From assembly GCF_024436395.1 (NCBI RefSeq), contig NZ_JAFMZO010000003.1, forward strand, positions 186,001-250,000: 64,000 bases of DNA, given 5' to 3'. The notes under the pieces are model-generated. The model had not been told where the DNA came from and searched no databases. It saw only the letters and a list, made by a program, of their open reading frames with translations. Made by a program: the position numbers and the translations under genes. This stretch comes from Paradesertivirga mongoliensis. Its GTDB lineage: Bacteria > Bacteroidota > Bacteroidia > Sphingobacteriales > Sphingobacteriaceae. Shown in pieces: positions 51,191 to 58,678 of this stretch (its first letter is position 1; each line of letters begins with the position of its first letter).

Positions 51191-52461
51191 TGGATCATTT
51201 GATTCTTTCTAAACCCGGCAAAAACACTAATTGCACCATTCAGCTGACTGGTTCGAAAAGTGAAAGTAACCGGGCTCTGATATTAAATGCACTTAGCGGC
51301 GGCCGGGTGAAGGTGAAGAACCTTTCGAGCGCTGATGATACAGTAACCCTTGCGGGAATTGTGGAAGAGGTGAAAGGTGAAAGATTGAAGGTGAAAGATG
51401 GCGACCAGGCCATTCTTGAACTACCGGTAATAAATATAGGTCCTGCTGGAACTGCCATGCGTTTTTTAACGGCGTATTTTGCCGTTACCGGTACTGAGGT
51501 TATTCTTACAGGCACAGAGCGGATGAAGCAACGCCCTATCGGGATACTGGTAGATGCATTACGTAGCTTAGGTGCAGAGATTGATTATGTAGAAAAAGAC
51601 GGATTTCCACCCCTGCAATTTAAAAGTTCATTTGAGCAAAAAAAGGATAAGATAAGCATCCGGGGAAACATAAGCTCACAGTTTATTACAGCATTGCTTT
51701 TGGTTGCTCCGTCTCTGCCTAAGGGCCTTGAACTTACCATTGAAGGCGAACTTACTTCCCGGCCATATGTGGAAATGACTTTGAGGATGCTGCAGGAAGC
51801 TGGGATTGAACACCACTGGAAGGATGATGTAATAAAGATCGCTTCGCAAGAATTCAAAGATTCTGAGATTACGGTTGAACCGGATTGGAGCGCGGCTTCG
51901 TACTGGTACTCCATCGCGGCTTTGAGTGAAAAAGGATCGGTTATACTCCCCTATTTGAAAAAGGATAGCCTTCAGGGCGATAGCAGGATTGTGTCCATTA
52001 TGGAGAGCTTCGGGATCAGCACAGAGTTTACTGCAGTGGGTTTACAGCTGAGCCGTAACGGCAACAGTCCTAAAGGTACTTTCTTTGATTTAAAAGATTG
52101 TCCGGATTTAGCGCAAACCGTTATTGTTTGTAGTGCGGCTTTAGGTCATAACGCTACCTTTACAGGATTGGAGACTTTAAAGATCAAGGAAACTGACCGG
52201 ATTGCCGCTTTACAGAATGAATTGGCAAAGATTGGTGTAAGCCTGAATGAAGATCATGAGAACTACCATCTGGACTGTTCCGGACTACATTTCCCAGATA
52301 AGATTGCGATCAGCACGTACGAAGATCACAGAATGGCAATGGCATTCGCGCCCCTGGCACTCAAAATAAACAAACTCGAAATTGAAGAACCGCAGGTAGT
52401 TGGAAAATCTTACCCAAGCTTTTGGGAAGATTTGAAAAAAGCCGGGTTTGAAATAGAATAG
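51190..52461 (+). CDS. aroA: 3-phosphoshikimate 1-carboxyvinyltransferase (EPSP synthase)
   Basis: It transfers enolpyruvyl from PEP to shikimate-3-phosphate. The 423-residue protein has LTGSKSESNRALILNALSGG, the PEP-site GPAGTAMRFLTAYFAVTG and TGTERMKQRPIGILVDALR, SSQFITALLL, KIKETDRIAALQNELAKIG and YEDHRMAMAFAPL. Inserted around residues 60-70 is VEEVKGERLKVKDGD, encoded by four 7-bp units (51369-51396) and apparently absent from typical family members; it lies in a surface loop and need not affect activity. The gene overlaps the preceding stop by one base, so translation is coupled. Confidence 0.95.
   Translation: MDHLILSKPGKNTNCTIQLTGSKSESNRALILNALSGGRVKVKNLSSADDTVTLAGIVEEVKGERLKVKDGDQAILELPVINIGPAGTAMRFLTAYFAVTGTEVILTGTERMKQRPIGILVDALRSLGAEIDYVEKDGFPPLQFKSSFEQKKDKISIRGNISSQFITALLLVAPSLPKGLELTIEGELTSRPYVEMTLRMLQEAGIEHHWKDDVIKIASQEFKDSEITVEPDWSAASYWYSIAALSEKGSVILPYLKKDSLQGDSRIVSIMESFGISTEFTAVGLQLSRNGNSPKGTFFDLKDCPDLAQTVIVCSAALGHNATFTGLETLKIKETDRIAALQNELAKIGVSLNEDHENYHLDCSGLHFPDKIAISTYEDHRMAMAFAPLALKINKLEIEEPQVVGKSYPSFWEDLKKAGFEIE
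51369..51396 (+). repeat. Four 7-bp units inside aroA
   Basis: GGTGAAA, GGTGAAA, GATTGAA, GGTGAAA in tandem. The period of 7 is not a multiple of 3, yet the frame stays open and reads VKGERLKVK. It looks like an intergenic-type repeat that entered the coding region. Confidence 0.6.
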
Positions 52462-52575
52462 ACATGAGATTGGAGATGTGAGATCTTACAGTATTTCCCG
52501 CATCAATCTCAAACAATTAAGAGATAATAGCTTGAGTTCTCAAATCTATTATCTCAAAACTCACATCTTATAAAA
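52462..52575. repeat. Nested palindrome in the aroA-aroC spacer
   Basis: AGATGTGAG (52474-52482) pairs with CTCACATCT (52560-52568); inside, GAGATAATAG (52521-52530) pairs with CTATTATCTC (52546-52555), and within that TTGAG (52532-52536) with CTCAA (52539-52543). This gives a branched hairpin filling most of the 114-bp spacer. No T-run, so not a normal terminator. Confidence 0.65.
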
Positions 52576-53667
52576 ATGGCAGGTAACTCCTTCGGACAAT
52601 TATTCCGCATCACAACTTTCGGTGAATCACACGGTGAAGCAATTGGTGTAATCATCGATGGCTGCCCTTCGAATATTAAAGTAGATATAGAGTTTATCCA
52701 AAGCGAGTTGGATAAACGGAAACCCGGGCAGTCAAAAATTACCACTCAACGGAAAGAAAGCGATACCGCTCAAATACTTTCGGGAGTTTTTGAAGGAAAA
52801 ACAACCGGCACTCCTATCGCCTTGTTGATTCCTAACGAAGACCACCGTTCCAAAGATTACGATCACAATAAAGATATCTTCCGCCCCTCACATGCCGACT
52901 TCACGTATCAGTCTAAATACGGGATTAGAGATTATCGTGGCGGCGGCAGATCTTCGGCCCGCGAAACTGCAGCAAGAGTAGCCGCCGGAGCAATTGCAAA
53001 GTTATTCCTGGAACAGAAAGGTATCGAGATATTTGCTCATGTTTCTTCGGCAGGTACGATCGATGCGCCTAATATTAAGATTGACAGCGTCAAAGAACTT
53101 GTCGAAATCAGGGAAAGCAATATCGTTCGCTGCGCCGATCCGGCAACAGCCAATGAAATGATAGAATTTATTGATCAGGTGCGCAAGGATGGCGATACGG
53201 TGGGCGGAAAGGTTTCCTGTATCATTAAAAACTGTCCGGTTGGTTTAGGCGAGCCGGTTTTTGATAAACTTCATGCGGATTTAGGAAAAGCAATGCTCAG
53301 CATCAACGCCGTTCACGGTTTTGATTACGGTTCCGGTTTTGCCGGCTCTGAAATGAGAGGTTCTGAACATAACGATCTGTTTGTGCCTCCAAACGGAGAT
53401 AAATCTGTAACTACATTAACGAATTACTCTGGAGGAATACAGGGTGGTATTTCGAATGGAATGGATATCACCTTCCGTGTGGCATTTAAACCTGTAGCAA
53501 CCATCATGAGCAATCAGCAAACAGTGGATAAGGAAGGCAATGCTGCCGAAATAAAAGGTAAAGGCCGGCATGATCCATGTGTGGTGCCTAGGGCGGTTGC
53601 GATTGTAGAAGCCATGGCTGCACTTGTGATAGCGGATCACTGGCTGCGGAACGAAGCTTATAAGTAG
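52576..53667 (+). CDS. aroC: Chorismate synthase
   Basis: It makes chorismate from EPSP with reduced FMN. The 363-residue protein carries the three signatures: [19 protein letters not shown] near the N-terminus, [20 protein letters not shown] in the middle and [20 protein letters not shown] at the end. Length and motifs are complete. It is the last gene of the pheA-aroG/CM-aroA-aroC unit, which contains no tyrA or aromatic aminotransferase gene. Confidence 0.97.
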   Translation: MAGNSFGQLFRITTFGESHGEAIGVIIDGCPSNIKVDIEFIQSELDKRKPGQSKITTQRKESDTAQILSGVFEGKTTGTPIALLIPNEDHRSKDYDHNKDIFRPSHADFTYQSKYGIRDYRGGGRSSARETAARVAAGAIAKLFLEQKGIEIFAHVSSAGTIDAPNIKIDSVKELVEIRESNIVRCADPATANEMIEFIDQVRKDGDTVGGKVSCIIKNCPVGLGEPVFDKLHADLGKAMLSINAVHGFDYGSGFAGSEMRGSEHNDLFVPPNGDKSVTTLTNYSGGIQGGISNGMDITFRVAFKPVATIMSNQQTVDKEGNAAEIKGKGRHDPCVVPRAVAIVEAMAALVIADHWLRNEAYK

Positions 53668-53744
53668 ATTGATCGAATAAGGGCTCCTAATCCGACGGGA
53701 CGGGAGCTCTATAATTTCCTATCAAGAGGATATCGGGATTTAAA

Positions 53745-54329
53745 CTACTTCTGCATCAACCTTGCCACATATTTGCCAATAATATCAAACTCAAGATTGA
53801 CCAGGTGGCCGGGCCTTACTTGCTGAAGGTTAGTATTTTCAAACGTATAAGGAATTATTGCAACAGAAAATTGATTTTCCAACGAATTTACAACCGTTAA
53901 ACTGATTCCATTTACGCAAACCGAGCCCTTTTCAACGGTAATATTTCCCATCGATCCGTCATATTTAAACGTATACTCCCAACTGCCGCCTCTCTCCTTC
54001 AGGTCAACACACTCTGCAGTCTGGTCAACGTGCCCCTGAACGATATGTCCGTCTAATCTGCCATTCATCTGCATACAACGCTCAAGATTCACCAGATCGC
54101 CCTCCTTTAATGCTCTGAGATTAGTTTTAGAGAGCGTTTCTTCGATAGCAGTTACAGTGTGGGTATTTTGTTCAAAGCTTACTACAGTAAGGCATACTCC
54201 GTTGTGAGCTACCGATTGATCGATTTTTAGCTCTGTTGAAATCGCCGATTCAATAGTGATGTGAAGATTTTGATCCTCCTTCCGCAACGTTTTAACCAGT
54301 CCGAGCGTTTCTATAATTCCTGTAAACAT
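53745..54329 (-). CDS. ribE: Riboflavin synthase, alpha subunit
   Basis: It dismutates two 6,7-dimethyl-8-ribityllumazine to riboflavin. The 194-residue protein begins MFTGIIETLG and has two similar lumazine-binding barrels: VAHNGVCLTVVSFEQN with LVNLERCMQMNGRLDGHIVQ in the first, and VCVNGISLTVVNSLENQFSV with LVNLEFDIIGKYVARLM in the second. Duplication is clear. It follows accC on the same strand after 36 nt, so co-transcription is likely. No FMN riboswitch precedes it. Confidence 0.96.
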   Translation of the reverse strand: MFTGIIETLGLVKTLRKEDQNLHITIESAISTELKIDQSVAHNGVCLTVVSFEQNTHTVTAIEETLSKTNLRALKEGDLVNLERCMQMNGRLDGHIVQGHVDQTAECVDLKERGGSWEYTFKYDGSMGNITVEKGSVCVNGISLTVVNSLENQFSVAIIPYTFENTNLQQVRPGHLVNLEFDIIGKYVARLMQK

Positions 54330-54365
54330 GTTTCGAAGATATAAAGAGCAGGCGCGATAATCAAA

Positions 54366-55856
54366 TTAATACTCAGTACGACTTCGTTTCCAGTTTGACG
54401 AATTTCCGGTGGTGTTGACAATTTTTGCGTTTGAACTGCTTTGTTCCTGAAGCTTAACGGCAAGCACAGCTGCTATAAAAGCATCCTCTTCAAGATCTTC
54501 GCCGCTAAATTCCGGATCATAATATTTGCTTACAAAATGAGTATCGAACCTCCCGCTCGTGAAAGCCTGATGCTCCATCACAAACCTTCCGAAATTCAGC
54601 GTATTTCTGACGCCCGTTATCTGATATTCGTCTATTGCCCGTTTCATTCGCTCAATCGCCTCGCTCCTGCTTGCCCCCCATACAATTAGCTTTGCGATCA
54701 TTGGGTCGTAGTAAATGGGAATATCCATTCCCTGGGCAAAACCATCATCCACCCTAACGCCGGGCCCCTGGGGTACTTTATACCGTTGGAGCGTCCCGAT
54801 ATCTGGCAAAAAGTCGTTTGTCGGGTCTTCTGCATATACCCTTAGCTCAATAGCATGTCCGTTGATCTTCAAATCATCTTGCTTAAACGAGAGCTTTTCT
54901 CCGTTCGCTATCCTGATCTGTTCTTTCACCAGGTCCAGACCCGTGATTGCCTCTGTAACCGGATGCTCCACCTGCAACCTCGTATTCATTTCCAGAAAGT
55001 AGAAATTCAGGTTTTCATCAAGTATAAATTCGACCGTTCCCGCGCTGGTATAGTTGCATGAACGGGCAGCATCAACGGCGCATTTGCCCATCCTCTGCCG
55101 TATTTCAGCATTTAGAACCGACGAAGGTGCTTCTTCTATTACTTTCTGATGTCGTCGCTGAACCGAACATTCGCGCTCGAAGAGATGAACAATATTCCCA
55201 TGAGAGTCGCCCAAAACCTGAATTTCTATATGACGCGGGGATGTAACATACCGTTCAATAAATACGGCGCCATCCCCAAAGGCCGAAATTGCTTCAGAAA
55301 CTGCACGTTGCATCTGTTCTTCGAAATCTTCTTCCCGCTCCACTATCCTCATTCCCTTTCCTCCCCCACCGGCGGCAGCTTTGATTAATATCGGAAATCC
55401 AACTTCTGCAGCACGTATTTTCGCTTCTCCGACGTCCGTTATAGCGGTATCTGTGCCTGGTACGAGCGGAATGTTGTAAGATAGCGCTGCTGCTTTCGCA
55501 GACAACTTATTTCCCATAATCTCCATAGCCTCCGCTGTCGGCCCAATAAATATTAATCCGGCTTCAACAACGGCTTTCGAGAAAACAGGATTTTCCGATA
55601 AGAAACCGTATCCGGGATGAATTGCATCTGCACCGGTTTCTTTACAAGCCGCCAGAATATTTTCAATCAACAGATACGACTGATTAGAAGGAGCCGGACC
55701 AATACAAACAGCCTCATCAGCATATTGAACATGTAAGGCACTTCTGTCCGCCTCAGAAAAAACAGCTACCGTGTAGATGCCCATTTCACGAGCCGAGCGC
55801 ATTATTCGTAAAGCAATTTCGCCACGATTTGCGACGAGTATTTTTTTTATCGGCAT
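54366..55856 (-). CDS. Biotin carboxylase subunit (AccC type)
   Basis: An ATP-grasp enzyme of 496 residues that carboxylates biotin on a carrier protein. It begins MPIKKILVANRGEIALRIMR and has HPGYGFLSENPVFSK, GGGGKGMRIVEREEDFEEQM, ERECSVQRRHQKVIEEAPS and EMNTRLQVEHPVTEAITG, followed by the B-domain and C-terminal regions. It is longer than E. coli AccC (449) by a tail of about 45 residues after the core (ending SSNWKRSRTEY), a form usual in Bacteroidota propionyl/methylmalonyl or acyl-CoA carboxylase systems. Which acyl-CoA it serves cannot be read; no carboxyltransferase gene adjoins it. Confidence 0.92.
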   Translation of the reverse strand: MPIKKILVANRGEIALRIMRSAREMGIYTVAVFSEADRSALHVQYADEAVCIGPAPSNQSYLLIENILAACKETGADAIHPGYGFLSENPVFSKAVVEAGLIFIGPTAEAMEIMGNKLSAKAAALSYNIPLVPGTDTAITDVGEAKIRAAEVGFPILIKAAAGGGGKGMRIVEREEDFEEQMQRAVSEAISAFGDGAVFIERYVTSPRHIEIQVLGDSHGNIVHLFERECSVQRRHQKVIEEAPSSVLNAEIRQRMGKCAVDAARSCNYTSAGTVEFILDENLNFYFLEMNTRLQVEHPVTEAITGLDLVKEQIRIANGEKLSFKQDDLKINGHAIELRVYAEDPTNDFLPDIGTLQRYKVPQGPGVRVDDGFAQGMDIPIYYDPMIAKLIVWGASRSEAIERMKRAIDEYQITGVRNTLNFGRFVMEHQAFTSGRFDTHFVSKYYDPEFSGEDLEEDAFIAAVLAVKLQEQSSSNAKIVNTTGNSSNWKRSRTEY

Positions 55857-56162
55857 ATATCTATTTCTATTTCCAGGTGAGGGAGCGGAGAATAAGTCAC
55901 AATATCTGCGATTGGCGCAAAAGATGCGGGATAAATCTGCTTATTACTCCTCATGTGTTTAAAATTTACGAAAGTTAAAATTGTTTTATATGCAGCACAT
56001 ACCTTTCCATCAAATCACATAAGTAACTGTAAATTAAACCAATAACTAAACCAGAAAGGCTTTAATAAAAATTTAAAATCTTTTATTGAATATTTGCGTT
56101 ACCAAATTAGCCAAATTAAGCCGAAAGGCTATGGTTGCCGCCCTACTTAATAATCATTTTAG
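55857..56162. other. Gene-free region between accC and rpoN
   Basis: 306 bp, AT-rich, with the divergent starts of accC and rpoN at its ends. No TAnnTTTG box was found for accC. A short AGCC-GAAA-GGCT tetraloop hairpin lies at 56119-56130. Nothing else was recognised. Confidence 0.5.
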
Positions 56163-56170
56163 TAATTTTG
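56163..56170 (+). promoter_or_regulatory. -7 promoter box of rpoN
   Basis: TAATTTTG matches TAnnTTTG and ends 14 nt before the ATG at 56185. It lies inside the longer frame from 56086, supporting 56185 as the start. A TTG at 56135-56137 is a poorly spaced -33 candidate. Confidence 0.5.
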
Positions 56171-56184
56171 GGGCTCTTGAAAAT

Positions 56185-57660
56185 ATGCTAAGACAAAACT
56201 TACAACAGAAATTACTTCAAAAGTTATCTCCGCAACAGATACAATTTATAAAATTGCTACAAATACCCACTGTAGGCCTCGATGCGAGAATAAAAGAAGA
56301 ACTTGAAGAAAACCCTGCTCTTGAAGATCTTAGCCTTGTAAATTTAAATGACCCGGTAGAGGAATATCCCGACAAGGACCCTGACACCCAAGAATTTAAT
56401 GCAGAAGAAACCGGAAACGACGAGTTTGATGAGTTTAATGTAGACGACTATCTACAGGAGGACAGCATTAACGACTACGGATCTAAATACGAGCAGAACG
56501 GAGACGACGAGGAAGAACGGAAAGAAATGCCTATCGCTATTCAGTCATCGTTTTATGAAACCCTTCAGCAACAACTTGATTTAGCTCCGATATCAGACAA
56601 AGATTTCGCCGTTGGCCGTCAAATTATCGGCAGCCTGGACGATGACGGGTACCTTCGGCGGTCGATCACGTCATTATTAGATGACCTGGCGTTCTCCCAG
56701 AATGTTATAGCTGAGGAAGAAGAAGTTGAGGATATGCTGAAGCTAATCCAGTCTTTTGAACCCGCAGGTGTAGGTGCCCGCGACTTGCAGGAATGCCTTT
56801 TAATTCAACTTAGAAAAAAAGAGCAGACGCCCGTTATACAAAAAGCAATTAAGGTGGTTGAAAACTACCTTGATGAATTCACAAGGAAGCATTACGACAA
56901 ACTTGAACGGTCTCTTAATATGGATTCGGTTGAATTAAGAGAAGTGATAGCTGAAATTCTTAAACTCAATCCGAAGCCGGGAGATGCCGGAGAAACGAAC
57001 ACAAAGCAGCTGCAGGTAATTCCGGACTTTCACATCAGCAATAATGAAGGCACTTTGATATTAACGTTGAATTCTCAAAATGCTCCGGAGCTACGAGTTA
57101 GCCGCTCGTACAAAGAAATGTTTGAGCATTACGATAAAGCTTCGCAAAAAGATAAAAAATTGAAGGAAGCTGTTCAATTTGTAAAACAGAAGCTTGACTC
57201 GGCCAGGTGGTTTATAGACGCTATTAAACAGCGCCAACAAACCTTGCTCAAAACGATGAACGCCATCATGCAATATCAATACGAATACTTTTTGACGGGC
57301 GATGAGCGAAATCTGAGACCCATGATCTTAAAAGATATTGCCGACAAGATTGGGATGGATATTTCAACCGTGTCGAGGGTAGCTAACTCCAAATACGTTC
57401 AAACCGAATTTGGAACCTTTCTTTTAAAGTCTTTTTTCTCTGAAGCCATTCAGATGGAGAGCGGTGAAGAGGTATCAAACAAAGAGGTAAAGAAAATCCT
57501 GGAAGAATGCATCAGTAACGAGGACAAACAACACCCTCTTGCCGACGAGCGATTAACCGAAATCCTTAAAGAAAAAGGCTACAATATTGCCCGCCGTACC
57601 GTTGCCAAATACAGGGAAGCAATGAATATCCCGGTGGCGAGGCTTCGGCGCGAGCTCTGA
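56185..57660 (+). CDS. rpoN: RNA polymerase sigma-54 factor
   Basis: From ATG 56185 the protein has 491 residues and begins MLRQNLQQKLLQKLSPQQIQ, the Gln/Leu-rich activator-interacting region I of sigma-54. An acidic region II follows (about 50-120), then the core-binding domain and the DNA-binding domain with the helix-turn-helix MDISTVSRVANSKYVQTEFG. The RpoN box ARRTVAKYRE lies near the C-terminus. The upstream in-frame ATG at 56086 would add 33 residues ahead of region I and was rejected. No enhancer-binding protein is in the window. One possible target promoter is in front of lon. Confidence 0.96.
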   Translation: MLRQNLQQKLLQKLSPQQIQFIKLLQIPTVGLDARIKEELEENPALEDLSLVNLNDPVEEYPDKDPDTQEFNAEETGNDEFDEFNVDDYLQEDSINDYGSKYEQNGDDEEERKEMPIAIQSSFYETLQQQLDLAPISDKDFAVGRQIIGSLDDDGYLRRSITSLLDDLAFSQNVIAEEEEVEDMLKLIQSFEPAGVGARDLQECLLIQLRKKEQTPVIQKAIKVVENYLDEFTRKHYDKLERSLNMDSVELREVIAEILKLNPKPGDAGETNTKQLQVIPDFHISNNEGTLILTLNSQNAPELRVSRSYKEMFEHYDKASQKDKKLKEAVQFVKQKLDSARWFIDAIKQRQQTLLKTMNAIMQYQYEYFLTGDERNLRPMILKDIADKIGMDISTVSRVANSKYVQTEFGTFLLKSFFSEAIQMESGEEVSNKEVKKILEECISNEDKQHPLADERLTEILKEKGYNIARRTVAKYREAMNIPVARLRREL

Positions 57661-57706
57661 TTTTGCTTCCCGGTCGCCAATACGCCAATACAGTATCAGG
57701 TTTATC

Positions 57707-58678
57707 TTAAAAATTAATACCTAGCACTAATTCATGGCTACCAGAGGAAACATTTCTGATTGGAGACGTAGAATTGTCGAACGAATAACCCAGACTCACC
57801 GTCTTTGCAACATTGAAGCCGAACATGGCCGCCAGCGCATCATTCTTTCTATATGAGCCCCCAACCCACAGATTATTTCTGTAGCCGATTTTCAGATTCA
57901 GATCGTATGCTAGAGGAGCAGGAGACAAATATTTTAGCATCACGGAAGGGCTTATCGAATAATCCTCTTTAAACCAGATGCGAAAACCTGAAGTAAGGAA
58001 ATAGTGAGGCACCTCTTTGCCTGATTTAAAATCGTATGCAAAAACCGTTTTACTGCTAAGTGCCTGTTGTACGGAACCTCCTAAAAAGAAATTTGCCGAA
58101 TAAAAGTAGAACCCCGCGTTTAAATCTGGCAACCATTGAATAATATTACCACCGTCGGCTATAAGCGGCTCTTCAGGATTTTCAAAACGCAGCTTCGAAG
58201 TATTAAGAGCCAGCCGGTTAACACCGCCGCCAACACCGACCGCAAGATTCGCAACATCACTTATGTTGATATGATAAGCATATGTAAAATTGACCGTCGT
58301 TCTGTTTATAGGCCCCGTTTCGTCATTCAGAGCGACTAGTCCGATACTATGATGAGATGACGAGGATAAATATCCCAGTTTATCCGAATTTGTGGCTGGT
58401 TCTTCGACGCCGTAATCCACAAAGCCGCTCCTTGAAGTTCCGATATTTATCGGTTTACTCACCGTTAAGTAGCTCGTTTTGGGGGCGCTTTCGAGTCCAA
58501 GCCATTGGGTTCGATAAGCTGTTCTGACCGTGATATCATGATACATACCGGTTACCGCCGGGTTTATCACAGACATATTTTGAAAATACTGTGTATAATG
58601 TGGTTTTTGCTGTGCGATTGCTGGCGTCGCAATTGCCATCACGGTCAAAAAAGCAACAAGTTCTCTAAACTTTCTCAT
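57707..58678 (-). CDS. PorP/SprF-family type IX secretion membrane protein
   Basis: An outer-membrane beta-barrel of 323 residues with a signal peptide ending near AIAQQ. It opens with PHYTQYFQNMSVINPAVTGM, the family signature, then alternating barrel strands ending in HELVLGINF. PorP/SprF proteins are needed for secretion of partner proteins with type-B C-terminal domains. Its ATG overlaps the TGA of the upstream adhesin gene (ATGA), so the two are translationally coupled and probably act together. The core T9SS genes are not in this window. Confidence 0.92.
   Translation of the reverse strand: MRKFRELVAFLTVMAIATPAIAQQKPHYTQYFQNMSVINPAVTGMYHDITVRTAYRTQWLGLESAPKTSYLTVSKPINIGTSRSGFVDYGVEEPATNSDKLGYLSSSSHHSIGLVALNDETGPINRTTVNFTYAYHINISDVANLAVGVGGGVNRLALNTSKLRFENPEEPLIADGGNIIQWLPDLNAGFYFYSANFFLGGSVQQALSSKTVFAYDFKSGKEVPHYFLTSGFRIWFKEDYSISPSVMLKYLSPAPLAYDLNLKIGYRNNLWVGGSYRKNDALAAMFGFNVAKTVSLGYSFDNSTSPIRNVSSGSHELVLGINF

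Noticed and set aside
54330-54365. FMN riboswitch before ribE
   Set aside because: Only 36 nt separate accC and ribE; there is no space for or trace of an RFN element.
56119-56130. AGCC-GAAA-GGCT tetraloop hairpin before rpoN
   Set aside because: Only 4 bp and upstream of the predicted transcription start; probably chance.
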